A stretch of DNA of 64,000 bases from Halopenitus sp041821145 (GCF_041821145.1 NZ_JBGUBC010000010.1:56765-120764), one strand, 5' to 3'. Shown: positions 7,111 through 15,601, counted from the stretch's first letter. Numbers and translations: made by a program. The notes: generated by a model not told the origin, from the letters alone.

Positions 7111-8058
7111 TCACGTGTAGCGAGGGACCGCCAACGCCTCCCGTGGCGGCGCGTACCAGAGGAGATGTTCCCGCCCGAGTTCACCGGGTGATGGACGTCG
7201 GTCACGCCCGCTATGAACGGCTCGAGCGACGAGATAGTTAGTACCGAAGTTGAGTCGGAAATAATCCCGAACGAGGCTCTCGGGCAGGGCCGAGGACAGT
7301 TCCTCGTATATGGACCGCCCCTTCGCCATCGCAGTTTCACATCCGGACTCCGGAAAGAACTCCCTGGCGAAGAACGCATACCCGTCCTCCCGATCGAGGA
7401 ACGTCGAAACGACGTCGTCGATCGACATGGCGGGACCCTGACCGAGTGCTGCATCACGAATCCGGTCAGTGAACGGTTCGACGGAGCGCCATTCCGGCGA
7501 CGGTGAATCCGGCGTTCGATCCTGATAATAGTCGATACAGCAGTCCGGATAGCCGTGTAGCTGTCCTTGATACCGCTCGAACGTGCCGAACGACTCGTTC
7601 ACGATCGACTCGATGTTTTCACGCAAAACGGCCTCCGGATCCGGTGGATCCTCGTCTCCGAAGAGATAGACGCGAGCGCCATAATGAAGGCGGTTTCCCG
7701 TCCGCATCCACTCGGGGACGACGAAACACCGCCCCGGAACGTTCCGAGTGAGATAGCTGATCTCAGGAATCGCTTGTAGTTGCTCACGAAACCGTTGTGA
7801 CGTCTCCCAGAGGGCCTGCTCGGTCAGTTCATCGATCGCCACGTGAATGTCGTCGTAAGCGCGACGGGAGTCCTCGAGTCTCTCCGTTCGGTGTTCGAAA
7901 TCCGAGTCCGTATCCAGGTTCCGTAACGCCCACAACTGTCCGGTAAAGTACGTCTCGTCGAGTTGGATGCTCGTCCCTCGTCTTCGTCCGGTGAGAACTG
8001 CGTAGCTGTCAAGGGCAGCGAACGTCGGGAGGGCGTATACGTCGTGTGAGAGAGTCAT
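7111..8058 (-). CDS. DUF483-like protein with a GYPDCC motif (unknown function)
   Basis: This 315-residue soluble protein has no signal or membrane segments. Its most distinctive feature is GYPDCCIDYYQ at about residues 169-179, with adjacent cysteines C173 and C174. That pattern is the hallmark of DUF483 proteins as I remember them. A further cysteine is C111 (PGRCFVVPEW), and one lies in PESGCET near residue 250. The C-terminal half holds YEELSSALPESLVRDYFRLNFG. No catalytic family is recognised; a cysteine-based metal site or redox role is only a guess. It is monocistronic with about 200 bp of upstream non-coding DNA. Confidence 0.6.
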   Translation of the reverse strand: MTLSHDVYALPTFAALDSYAVLTGRRRGTSIQLDETYFTGQLWALRNLDTDSDFEHRTERLEDSRRAYDDIHVAIDELTEQALWETSQRFREQLQAIPEISYLTRNVPGRCFVVPEWMRTGNRLHYGARVYLFGDEDPPDPEAVLRENIESIVNESFGTFERYQGQLHGYPDCCIDYYQDRTPDSPSPEWRSVEPFTDRIRDAALGQGPAMSIDDVVSTFLDREDGYAFFAREFFPESGCETAMAKGRSIYEELSSALPESLVRDYFRLNFGTNYLVARAVHSGRDRRPSPGELGREHLLWYAPPREALAVPRYT

Positions 8059-8165
8059 TGATCGTGTCGCCTCGATCTCCGAAGTCGACGTCAGTATTCG
8101 TCGCCCGAACTGCCCTTCAACCTCTTCATTTTCATTGCCGATGGACGTAGTAGTGGCTTGACGAC

Positions 8166-8187
8166 GACCTAGTAACGGACCTAGTAA
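8166..8187. repeat. Short direct repeat upstream of the DUF483-like gene
   Basis: GACCTAGTAA occurs at 8166-8175 and again at 8178-8187. It lies about 110 bp upstream of the minus-strand start at 8058, in an otherwise empty gap. It is too short to assign a role. Confidence 0.35.
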
Positions 8188-8255
8188 GTCGTATTGCGGG
8201 CCCGTGTCCGCTATCTACTCGGGCACGTCCACACCGCGGTGTCCCGGAGTGGTGA

Positions 8256-8468
8256 TCACTCCGTAGTGTCGATTCCTGCAGCCGAGTTGATGGGGCACTT
8301 TTGGGTCGTTCCGGTTACGAGGAGGATCGCTCCGATAACGACCGCGACCCCACCGATCACCGCACTCGCGGCCAGATAGCCGGTGAGAGCGGCGATTCCG
8401 GCGATAGCGACCACGATACCGATGACGATACGTCCCGTTCGGTCGATTCCGCCGACGTTCTTATCCAT
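8256..8468 (-). CDS. DUF2892 (YgaP-like) small membrane protein
   Basis: This 70-residue protein begins MDKNVGGIDRTGRIVIGIV and has two hydrophobic helices (about residues 12-34 and 36-53). It then has the conserved cysteine segment TTQKCPINSAAGI. This is the DUF2892 module also found at the C-terminus of YgaP-type rhodanese proteins. Molecular function is unknown. It stands alone, downstream of and on the same strand as the alpha/beta hydrolase. Confidence 0.85.
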   Translation of the reverse strand: MDKNVGGIDRTGRIVIGIVVAIAGIAALTGYLAASAVIGGVAVVIGAILLVTGTTQKCPINSAAGIDTTE

Positions 8469-8527
8469 GGGTAATCACGGATGCGAGTGGATCGCCGAGT
8501 GACATTGCTCTCGGGGATCGTTCCCAG

Positions 8528-9178
8528 TCACTGAGAATTTGGGAGCGTCTCGGCAAACCAATCGGCTGCCACGTCCGCGACCTCTTCGAGTTCCTCCTCC
8601 CGTTCGAAGAGATGCCCCGCTCCCTCGACGACGTGCAGTTCCTTTTCACACGAGAGCTGATCGTGGGCCTCGCGGTTGAGTTCGAGCACCTGCGTATCGG
8701 CACCGCCGACGATGAACAGCGTCGGGACCTGGATATCGTCGAGAACCTCGGACGCCATGTCGACGCGGCCGCCACGCGAAACGACGGCGTCGACGTCATC
8801 CTCCAGACGTGCCGCTGCTCGGAGTGCGGACGCGGCACCCGTACTGGATCCGAAGTATCCTACGTTTAGATCCTGAGTGGATTCTCGGGTCCAGAGCCAC
8901 TCCGTCACGGCAACGAGACGGTCCGTCAACAGCGGAATGTCGAACCGGTTCTCGCGCACCTGATCTTCCTCCTCGGTGAGCAGGTCGAAAAGCAGCGTTC
9001 CGAGACCCTGATCCCGAATGACCTCCGCGACGAAGTTATTGCGCGGGCTCTTCCGACTCGAGCCGCTCCCATGGGCAAACACCACTAGACCCGTCGCCCC
9101 CTCCGGAATTTCGAGCAATCCCTCGAGTTCGACGTCGTCAACCGGGATCCGAAGCGGATCTTCCGTTGTCCGTCCCAT
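8528..9178 (-). CDS. Alpha/beta hydrolase of the dienelactone hydrolase type
   Basis: This 216-residue soluble hydrolase has an oxyanion segment VVFAHGSGSSRKSPRNN, a nucleophile elbow GYFGSSTGAAS, a likely catalytic aspartate in VGGADTQVL and a histidine in GAGHLF. The start at 9178 was chosen because a TATA-like GGATTTATCC lies about 25-30 bp upstream; an in-frame ATG at 9307 would overlap the divergent gene. The neighbour reading away is a phosphoribosyltransferase. Bacteria encode these two domains as one protein (for example mycobacterial Rv0571c), so the pair may act together. Substrate is unknown. Confidence 0.8.
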   Translation of the reverse strand: MGRTTEDPLRIPVDDVELEGLLEIPEGATGLVVFAHGSGSSRKSPRNNFVAEVIRDQGLGTLLFDLLTEEEDQVRENRFDIPLLTDRLVAVTEWLWTRESTQDLNVGYFGSSTGAASALRAAARLEDDVDAVVSRGGRVDMASEVLDDIQVPTLFIVGGADTQVLELNREAHDQLSCEKELHVVEGAGHLFEREEELEEVADVAADWFAETLPNSQ

Positions 9179-9284
9179 GTCCGGGTAAAGGACCTCCGTG
9201 GGATTTATCCCCATGGTCATTCCGATTTTCTGGGAATTTCCGCATACTACTGGCCGTTGTCGCACCACCTTCCAGTGAAGGCCC

Positions 9285-9926
9285 ATGCCAGACTCTCGAC
9301 GATTCAAAGACCGTACCGAGGCGGGCGAACGACTCGGCGAAGCGCTTCAAGAGAGGGACATCGACGTGGACATCGCACTCGCCATCCCTCGAGGCGGGCT
9401 ACCACTCGGGCGAGCCGTTGCCGATGCGCTCGACGTGCCGCTCGATATCGTCGTCGCCTCGAAGATCGGGGCCCCGGGCAACCCGGAGTACGCCATCGGT
9501 GCCGTCGCCAGCGACGGGAGCACCTGGCGAAACGAGGAGGCCTTTCAGCGGGTCGGCGCCGACGAGGAGTACTTTGAACGAGAACGCGAGGTTGAAGCGG
9601 AGAACGCACGCCAGAAGGCCGATCGCTACCGAGGCGACCAGCCGGAACCCGACCTGGCTGGCAAAAGCGTCGCCGTCGTCGACGACGGCGTAGCCACGGG
9701 CTCGACCGTCAGAGCGTGTCTCCAGCTGCTCGAGAAGACCGATGCCGAACGCATCGTGCTGGCGGTCCCGGTCGGACCGCCCGACACCATTCGCGAGCTC
9801 CGGGAGATGGCCGACGAGGTCGTCTGTCTCGAGACGCCGAGCAGCTTCAGAGGGGTCGGACAGTTCTACGAGCGCTTCGAACAGGTTTCCGATGAGGAGG
9901 CGATGGCGTATCTGGAGGCGGAGTAA
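9285..9926 (+). CDS. Phosphoribosyltransferase-fold protein
   Basis: This 213-residue type I PRTase-fold enzyme has the PRPP-binding loop VAVVDDGVATGST at about residues 127-139 and an N-terminal AIPRGGLPLGRAVADAL that fits the pyrophosphate loop. A long insertion rich in Glu and Arg (ERVGADEEYFEREREVE region) covers about residues 80-115. The base substrate cannot be read from sequence. It is divergent from the alpha/beta hydrolase, with 106 bp between the start codons. Confidence 0.82.
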   Translation: MPDSRRFKDRTEAGERLGEALQERDIDVDIALAIPRGGLPLGRAVADALDVPLDIVVASKIGAPGNPEYAIGAVASDGSTWRNEEAFQRVGADEEYFEREREVEAENARQKADRYRGDQPEPDLAGKSVAVVDDGVATGSTVRACLQLLEKTDAERIVLAVPVGPPDTIRELREMADEVVCLETPSSFRGVGQFYERFEQVSDEEAMAYLEAE

Positions 9927-10078
9927 GGGTGCTGTTCGGGAGAATACGTTCGTCGGTTTCCAGATGTTGGGAATGATCCGCGAGTACTTGGGATTTAATA
10001 ACTGAAGATTATGTGTTGGCAGTACGATTCCGACAGTAGTAAAGAGCGGCAAACCAGAGCGGACATACACTCAGACCC

Positions 10079-11296
10079 ATGGACATCGCTAATATCGTTT
10101 CAGAAGACTACGTGGAATTCTCGCCGGAGACCACCGTCTCAAAACTCGCCGGAGCATTTGAGGACCCGACGACCAAAGGCGTCCTCGTGCACGGTGAGGA
10201 ATTCGAGGGGGTCGTCACCAGACGACAACTCGCTGCGTCACATCACCAGCCGAACGAAAAGCTCGGCTCGCTAGTTTGGCACGTCCCCCGACTCGCACCC
10301 GACGAAGACGTCCGTAAGGTCGCCCAGCTCATGATCGATGGGGACTCACATGTCCTTCCAGTGTTCGAAGGACAGGAGTTGATCGGCGTCGTCACCGTCG
10401 ACGACATTCTCGAGGAAGTCCAGTCGTTCCTCGCTGCAGCAACCGTCTCCGAAGCCGTCACCACCGATCTCGTCACGCTCGATCCGGACTCGAGTTTCGG
10501 TGATGCGCTCCATATCTTCAGGGAGAATCGGATCACCCACCTCCCGGTCGTCGAGGATGACTCCGCCGTCGGTATCTTGAGTCTGTATGACGTGACTGAC
10601 TTCACGGTTCGATCCATAGACCGGAGTCAAGGTGGCGATGCGAGCGGGACCGACTCGTTCGGAGGCGACATCTCCGACAGCGGTGCGCGCGCGCGCCGCG
10701 GTGGGTTCGGCGCTCGGGAAGGGGAACTCACGTCGATGTTGGATCTCCCCGTCCGCGACGTCATGGTCTCGCCGGTGCGGACGATTACCCCCGACGAGAC
10801 GCTCGAGGCGGCCGTCGAGGAGATGTTCGCTATCGATGGGTCCTCGCTGATCGTCACGGTGGACGGACGTCCAAGCGGTATCGTCACGAAGACCGACATC
10901 CTCGACTCGCTCACGTGGGAAGCCGGCGGTAATCGATCCGTCCAGATATACGGTATCGATCTGGTAGACGACATGAGCTACGACGACATCGCCGCGATGG
11001 TCGAGAAGTTCGACGACAGGGACCACGGAATGAACGTTCTCGACGCGAAGGTCCACCTCCACGAGCACGATGAGACGCTCCGCGGGACGCCGCTCCTGCT
11101 CGCTCGCATCCGTCTGCACACCGATCGAGGGCTCTACATCGCCTCCGGAGAGGGGTACGGCGCGAGTCAAGCCATCAACGAAGCACGGGACATCTTGGAG
11201 CGCCAGATTCGCGACAAGAAGACCCACGGACGAAGCAAGAAACCCCGAAGCGAGGAGTTTTGGGAGAAGCGATTCGGCTGGATGCTTGAGGAATGA
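10079..11296 (+). CDS. Four-CBS-domain protein with C-terminal ribosome-hibernation (HPF/S30AE)-like domain
   Basis: This 405-residue protein has four CBS modules at about 1-57, 62-120, 125-185 and 220-280, with repeats such as HVLPVFEGQELIGVVT and HLPVVEDDSAVGILS. A glycine- and serine-rich linker lies near residue 190. The C-terminal 110 residues (VQIYGIDLVDD through GASQAINEARDILERQIRDKK) match the fold pattern of hibernation-promoting factor. CBS modules usually bind adenine nucleotides, so this could link energy charge to ribosome dormancy. A poly-basic tail (THGRSKKPR) may contact RNA. A small hairpin follows the stop. Confidence 0.8.
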   Translation: MDIANIVSEDYVEFSPETTVSKLAGAFEDPTTKGVLVHGEEFEGVVTRRQLAASHHQPNEKLGSLVWHVPRLAPDEDVRKVAQLMIDGDSHVLPVFEGQELIGVVTVDDILEEVQSFLAAATVSEAVTTDLVTLDPDSSFGDALHIFRENRITHLPVVEDDSAVGILSLYDVTDFTVRSIDRSQGGDASGTDSFGGDISDSGARARRGGFGAREGELTSMLDLPVRDVMVSPVRTITPDETLEAAVEEMFAIDGSSLIVTVDGRPSGIVTKTDILDSLTWEAGGNRSVQIYGIDLVDDMSYDDIAAMVEKFDDRDHGMNVLDAKVHLHEHDETLRGTPLLLARIRLHTDRGLYIASGEGYGASQAINEARDILERQIRDKKTHGRSKKPRSEEFWEKRFGWMLEE

Positions 11297-11301
11297 TCAC
11301 C

Positions 11302-11318
11302 TCACTATTCGATAGTGA
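11302..11318 (+). terminator. Stem-loop after the CBS-HPF gene
   Basis: TCACTAT pairs with ATAGTGA around loop TCG, starting 6 bp after the stop codon. The terminator role is inferred. Confidence 0.35.
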
Positions 11319-11507
11319 TGGGGCAAGCAGGCGAGGGTAGCGCATGCCGGGGGCTGACTGTCGGCGACGGAGGTGAGGAGTCTGTCGGTCGTCTCGGTTC
11401 CGCCCCCGGCCGAACCCTCGATACCGAATCGGTTTCGAACACGTCGTTCCCACGTGCTCGGAACTGGAGAGCATCATTTAACGATAGACACTGGAGTACG
11501 ACATACG

Positions 11508-11678
11508 ATGAGTAGCAATGGGGGAGGTGAGTACGCGTTTAACTGTCCGGGGTGTGAGGAATCGTTGGTGGTCAACGAACCGATGAAGAACGCGCTCGTT
11601 GAGAGCGGCTGTGTCATCTGTGGAACGACCGTGACTCCGGAGGCGTTCACGCGAACCCCTCCTGCCGACTCCTGTTGA
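11508..11678 (+). CDS. Small zinc-ribbon protein, 56 residues
   Basis: This 56-residue cytoplasmic protein has two cysteine knuckles, CPGC near residue 14 and CVIC near residue 36 (SGCVICGTTVTPEAF), suited to bind one zinc. It resembles a widespread haloarchaeal family of tiny zinc-ribbon proteins with no assigned function. The ATG at 11508 was chosen because the cysteine-bearing module starts directly after MSSNGGGEYAF; an earlier in-frame Met adds non-conserved sequence. It is monocistronic. Confidence 0.75.
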   Translation: MSSNGGGEYAFNCPGCEESLVVNEPMKNALVESGCVICGTTVTPEAFTRTPPADSC

Positions 11679-11890
11679 TGTCCGAATGAGTCCGTTTTCG
11701 TGGATCTCCCCAAACTCATGTCTGACTGCCGCCGTTCGCTCCCCCTGAAGGGGACATAACCGTCTCACTTCCGTGACATATGACGGTCGTTCGCCCTCAA
11801 TCGACGTTCGAGGGAGGTCGTACCTACGTTTCTCGTCCGGGATTGCCGTGTCCCGACGTCGTCTCAGATGGCCGTCGACTTTGGATCAGG

Positions 11891-11898
11891 TATTAAAG
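11891..11898 (+). promoter_or_regulatory. TATA box for the PNPOx-like gene
   Basis: TATTAAAG lies 34 bp before the ATG at 11932, in the expected window for an archaeal promoter with little or no leader. Confidence 0.5.
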
Positions 11899-11931
11899 TG
11901 CCGTGCTCGTCGATAGTCGTAGGTAGCTCAT

Positions 11932-12393
11932 ATGACATTGGACTCGGAAACGGAACTCTCGACGGAGGAGACGGATTCCATTCTCGGCAGCCATGAGACG
12001 GGAGTACTATCTCTGGCGCGAGAGAACGAGCCGTACTCCATCCCTATCTCGTACGGGTATGACGCCGAAAAACGGCGGTTCTATCTGCGGCTCGTTTCGA
12101 CTCCCCAAAGCGAAAAACGGCAGTTCTTAGCGTCCTCACCCTCGGCCCGACTCGTCGTATACGAGACGGACGAGCCCATCTACTGGAGTGTCGTGGCGGT
12201 CGGAGCGCTCCGTGAAGTTGACCGTGATGAGTTGACCGTCGAACACGTTGCACAGTACGGCGACGCCAAGCGACCTCTCTTCGAGATATGGGGCGAGTCG
12301 CGTCCGGATATGGACGTTCAACTCTATCAGCTCGATCCGACCGAGTTGAGTGGTCGTCGAATCGAAATCGAGCGCGACGACGAGTCTTCGTGA
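11932..12393 (+). CDS. Pyridoxamine 5'-phosphate oxidase-like flavin-binding protein
   Basis: This 153-residue protein has the split-barrel PNPOx pattern. The N-terminal region ILGSHETGVLSLARENEPY is followed by IPISYGYDAEKRRFYLR and by RLVVYETDEPIYWSVVAVGAL. Such proteins bind FMN or F420 and often act as flavin reductases or general stress proteins; the substrate is not evident. It has a clear TATA box at 11891-11898 and stands alone. Confidence 0.8.
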   Translation: MTLDSETELSTEETDSILGSHETGVLSLARENEPYSIPISYGYDAEKRRFYLRLVSTPQSEKRQFLASSPSARLVVYETDEPIYWSVVAVGALREVDRDELTVEHVAQYGDAKRPLFEIWGESRPDMDVQLYQLDPTELSGRRIEIERDDESS

Positions 12394-12537
12394 TCCGTCT
12401 CACGCAGTCACCGGGCGTGAGTCGAATCCCGTTTCACTATTACGACACGCTACCTATTCACACATATATTAGCTGTTTGTGACTTCCTCGGAACGTCGAC
12501 CCTACACTAAAGGTCCCTCGTTGTGAACGTCTAGGTC

Positions 12538-13173
12538 ATGTCGTCGGGAATTCGAGTTACCGTGGAGTTTACCACCCCCGACATCTGTCCGATCGTGGAA
12601 CTCTCGCAGACGGCGGAAACGACGATCGATTCGGTAGCGTCGAACGTGCGTCCCTCCGACTGTACGGAACGCGTGACCGAATTTTCGATGGACACGGACC
12701 CCGCCCCCGAGATGGATATCACACCGATCTTCTCGCACGGGTCGACGGATCGATATCGATTGACACACGGCGGCGATGTGGGCTGTCCGTGTGAATGTCT
12801 CGGATCGTTTGGGTGTCCGGTCGCTCGGTACGTCGCACAGGATGGCACACTGACCGTCGTCTTCCACGCGGCCGACTACGATCAGCTCCAGGAGGTCATC
12901 GGGAAACTCCGTGACCGCTTCCCCGGCCTGGACATCAAACGATTCATCCAATCTCCGGCCGGAGAACACACCCACGATAGCGTTCTCGTGGATCGGGACA
13001 AACTCACGTCTCGTCAACTCGAAATACTGGAAGCCGCCTACGAACGGGGATACTTTGAACGACCGCGCCGAGCCAACGCAACGGAGATCGCTGCTGACCT
13101 CGATATTACCCCGTCCACCTTCAGGGAACACCTCGTGACAGCGGAAACGAAAATCCTCGAAGACGTTCTTTGA
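12538..13173 (+). CDS. NarO-like HTH_10 regulator with a CXCX7C cysteine cluster
   Basis: This 211-residue regulator has an N-terminal sensing region and a C-terminal bacterio-opsin-activator HTH (about residues 155-209: LTSRQLEILEAAYERGYF, then ATEIAADLDITPSTFREHL). Cysteines lie at 17, 42, 83, 85, 87 and 93. C83-x-C85-x7-C93 plus an upstream cysteine fits the CXnCXCX7C pattern reported for Haloferax NarO, the proposed oxygen-sensing activator of denitrification genes. The cluster may hold an iron-sulfur centre or another metal. It is about 12 kb from the nos cluster and may control it; that link is inferred. A DmsR-type paralogue is the main alternative. Confidence 0.7.
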   Translation: MSSGIRVTVEFTTPDICPIVELSQTAETTIDSVASNVRPSDCTERVTEFSMDTDPAPEMDITPIFSHGSTDRYRLTHGGDVGCPCECLGSFGCPVARYVAQDGTLTVVFHAADYDQLQEVIGKLRDRFPGLDIKRFIQSPAGEHTHDSVLVDRDKLTSRQLEILEAAYERGYFERPRRANATEIAADLDITPSTFREHLVTAETKILEDVL

Positions 13174-13213
13174 TCCGGACTTGCGTTCGTTTCTACAGAT
13201 GAGCAAGGCGAGT

Positions 13214-13236
13214 GCCTCGGGGCGGGACCCCGAGGC
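13214..13236 (+). other. Strong 9-bp stem-loop downstream of the NarO-like gene
   Basis: GCCTCGGGG at 13214-13222 pairs with CCCCGAGGC at 13228-13236 across a 5-base loop. It begins 41 bp after the stop codon. It could be a terminator. The motif GAGGCGGTTCAC after the hairpin also resembles the right-end sequence of haloarchaeal IS1341-type elements as I recall them, so it may be a relic. Confidence 0.4.
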
Positions 13237-13331
13237 GGTTCACGCGACCGATCGGAATTTGTTCGTCCTTAATAAACCCACCCGGATATTGTGGGTGTGT
13301 GTTACTCCGTTGACTGGTGGTATAATTATAT

Positions 13332-13742
13332 ATGAGTCAGTCACAGATCGCCGCCGCGACCGATCACTTCCTCGATTCATCTTCGGACCGGATTCGGAGA
13401 ATCGACGACGAAAAGAGGGTTCAGGAAGTGCTCGGCGCGCTTGATGACGCTGACTGCCGTGCTATTCTCGAAGCGACAAGCGACGAGACACTGTCCGCAA
13501 ACGAAGTTTCGGAGGCCTGTAACCTGCCGCTCTCGACGACGTATCGAAAACTCGATCTGCTCACCGAGGCCGAATTGCTCGAAGAACGGACTCGTATTCG
13601 CCGATCCGGAAAGCATGCCAGCGAGTATTCTCGAACGGTTGAAGACGTGGTCGTCTCGCTTGACCCTCAGGGAGGGGTGGAGCTACGGATCTCACGGCAC
13701 GAGGACACCGAGCAAGCCGGATCGCCCTTGTTGATGAAGTGA
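13332..13742 (+). CDS. Winged-helix transcriptional regulator (ArsR-like HTH)
   Basis: This 136-residue protein has a single winged-helix domain: VQEVLGALDDADCRAILEA, then LSANEVSEACNLPLSTTYRKL as the recognition helix region, then LLTEAELLEERTRIR as the wing. A short C-terminal beta region (VEDVVVSLDPQGGVELRI) may dimerise. No effector domain is present. An AT-rich box sits directly against the ATG (TATAATTATAT), while the more usual position holds CTTAATAAACC about 50 bp upstream. It converges with polX, with 12 bp between stops. The target is unknown. Confidence 0.75.
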   Translation: MSQSQIAAATDHFLDSSSDRIRRIDDEKRVQEVLGALDDADCRAILEATSDETLSANEVSEACNLPLSTTYRKLDLLTEAELLEERTRIRRSGKHASEYSRTVEDVVVSLDPQGGVELRISRHEDTEQAGSPLLMK

Positions 13743-13754
13743 GGCGAACAATTC

Positions 13755-15482
13755 TCACTCATCGAAAAACGACAACAGCGTCTCGAGCGAACGTGTATTG
13801 AGGATATCGCCCGTCTCACACCATCCGCGACGAGCCTGCGCGACCCCCAGATGCATGAACTCCAGTTCACCGGTCGTGTGAGCGTCGGTCGAGATGACGT
13901 ATGAGACCGTCTCGCGGTAGTCTTTAACAGCCTGCCAATCCAGATCCAGCCGTTCGGGTTGTGCATTTATTTCGATCGCGACGTTCTCCGCGGCGGCCGT
14001 CTCCACGACCGTTCCCATCTCGAGATCCAGTGGATCGCGCTCGTTGATCAGCCGGTTGGTCGGATGTGCGAGGATGTCGATCGGAAACTCCCGTAGCGCT
14101 CGCACCACGTGGTCGGTGGGATCGGACGGCTGGCTATGTATCCCGGCGACGACCAGATCACAGGCTTCGATCCACTCGGCAGGAATATCCACGCCGTCCT
14201 CGGTAATCTCGACCTCGATACCCTGGAGGACCGTGACCTCGACGTCGTCGTCGGCATTGACCGCCTCGATCTCGGCTTGCTGGTCGCTGAACCCTTCCGA
14301 ATCGATCGTCGTCGGGATCGATGCGTTTGGGCCATGATCCGTGACGAGGACGTATTCGAGACCCTGCTCGTCGGCCGCCTCGGCCATCTCCCGGACGTCG
14401 TGGGACCCGTCGGAGTAGTCGGTGTGGAGTTGGAGGTCGCCCCGAACGTCGTCGAGTTCGACCAGATCCGGTAGCTCCCCCCGTGCTGCCGCGTCCACTT
14501 CACCGGTGTCCTCGCGGAGTTCCGGCGGAATCCACGCCAGATCCAGCGCGTCGTAGATCGTGTCTTCGGTTTCACTCGCGAGTCGCTCGCCGACGCGCTG
14601 TTGGCCCCGCGCGTCGTCCACCGCGCTCACGTCGAAGAGTCCGTACTCGTTGAGCTTCCAGTCGCGATCGATCGCTCGATTTCGGAGCGTGATATTGTGG
14701 TCTTTCGACCCGGTGAAGTAGACGAGTGCGGCACCGTACTCCGAGTCGTCGACGATGCGAAGATCCATCCCGAGATCACCCGAGACGATGACCGATGCCT
14801 TCGTCTCGCCACGGGAGAGGACTTCCTTGACGTCATCGTGGCTGCAAAACTCCGCCATCGCTGCATCGGGATCCCCCGCCGTGGCCAGGATGTCGAGATC
14901 ACCGACGGTCGCTCGACGTCGCCGAAACGAGCCGACGATGTCGATCCGATCGAACGCATCCGAATCCTGCAGTCGCGTCTTGACGTCGCTCGCGATCGGA
15001 AAGGCACGGCCCAGAAGCATTCGCTCTTGCCCCTTTTTCGCCCGTTCGATGTGATCGAGAATGTTTCGTTGGGATTTCTCCCCGAAACCTTCGAGTTCGG
15101 CGATCGCACCCGCTTCGGCGACCCGCTCGAGGTCGTCGAGCGTCTCGACGTCGAGTTCCAAATAGAGCGTCTTGGCGGTCTTCGGTCCCACCCCCTCCAC
15201 GCTGGTAATCGCCTCGATGTCGATGGGGAGATCCGCTTTGAGGTCCTCGTAATAGTCCATCTCGCCCGTTTCGAGGTAGTCGGCGATCTTCTCGGCGATG
15301 GACTCGCCGACGCCCTCGATGTCTTCGAGTTCGCCCCGCTCGTAGACGTCCTCGATCGCCTCGGATTGGGATTCGATGTTCCGGGCAGCGGTACGATAGG
15401 CGCGAGGCTTGTACTCCACCTCCTCGATCTCGAGGAAGTCCGCGATCTCTCGGAGCAGGTCGGCGATTTCCTGATTCTTCAT
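13755..15482 (-). CDS. polX: DNA polymerase X family (PolX) with PHP domain
   Basis: This 575-residue repair polymerase has helix-hairpin-helix motifs at about 50-145 (DIEGVGESIAEKIADYL, SVEGVGPKTAKTLY). The palm carries catalytic D195 and D197 (GDLDILA) and D240 (MDLRIVD). The C-terminal PHP phosphoesterase domain begins near 349 with LQLHTDYSDGS and includes VTDHGPN; in bacterial PolX this domain gives 3'-5' exonuclease or AP-endonuclease activity. A Shine-Dalgarno GGAGG sits 8 nt before the ATG, unusual beside the mostly leaderless neighbours. Its upstream region abuts the tnpB relic. Confidence 0.93.
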   Translation of the reverse strand: MKNQEIADLLREIADFLEIEEVEYKPRAYRTAARNIESQSEAIEDVYERGELEDIEGVGESIAEKIADYLETGEMDYYEDLKADLPIDIEAITSVEGVGPKTAKTLYLELDVETLDDLERVAEAGAIAELEGFGEKSQRNILDHIERAKKGQERMLLGRAFPIASDVKTRLQDSDAFDRIDIVGSFRRRRATVGDLDILATAGDPDAAMAEFCSHDDVKEVLSRGETKASVIVSGDLGMDLRIVDDSEYGAALVYFTGSKDHNITLRNRAIDRDWKLNEYGLFDVSAVDDARGQQRVGERLASETEDTIYDALDLAWIPPELREDTGEVDAAARGELPDLVELDDVRGDLQLHTDYSDGSHDVREMAEAADEQGLEYVLVTDHGPNASIPTTIDSEGFSDQQAEIEAVNADDDVEVTVLQGIEVEITEDGVDIPAEWIEACDLVVAGIHSQPSDPTDHVVRALREFPIDILAHPTNRLINERDPLDLEMGTVVETAAAENVAIEINAQPERLDLDWQAVKDYRETVSYVISTDAHTTGELEFMHLGVAQARRGWCETGDILNTRSLETLLSFFDE

Positions 15483-15536
15483 TCCCGTTTCCTCCGTTCA
15501 GTGACTGCTCCGGCAGCGGATAAGTATTGACCTCCT

Positions 15537-15595
15537 CCTCCGCGTTCACGCGGAGGAATCCCACCACGGGATTTCAGGCCGAGTGTAGCGGCCTG
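15537..15595 (-). ncRNA. Three consecutive hairpins after the tnpB relic: probable omega-RNA scaffold / right-end remnant
   Basis: On the minus strand, just past the relic stop at 15602, come three perfect stems: 15589-15595 with 15575-15581 (CAGGCCG type), 15568-15573 with 15557-15562 (AATCCC type) and 15549-15556 with 15537-15544 (CCTCCGCG type). After them the strand reads GGAGGAGGTCAA; TCAA is also the right-end sequence of some IS605-type elements. This matches the structured 3' end of guide RNAs made from IS1341-type tnpB genes. Whether it is still transcribed is unknown. Confidence 0.55.
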
Positions 15596-15601
15596 TTGGT
15601 T

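Noticed and set aside
14601..15530. 309-codon open frame on the plus strand
   Set aside because: It is antisense to polX, whose polymerase and PHP motifs are intact.
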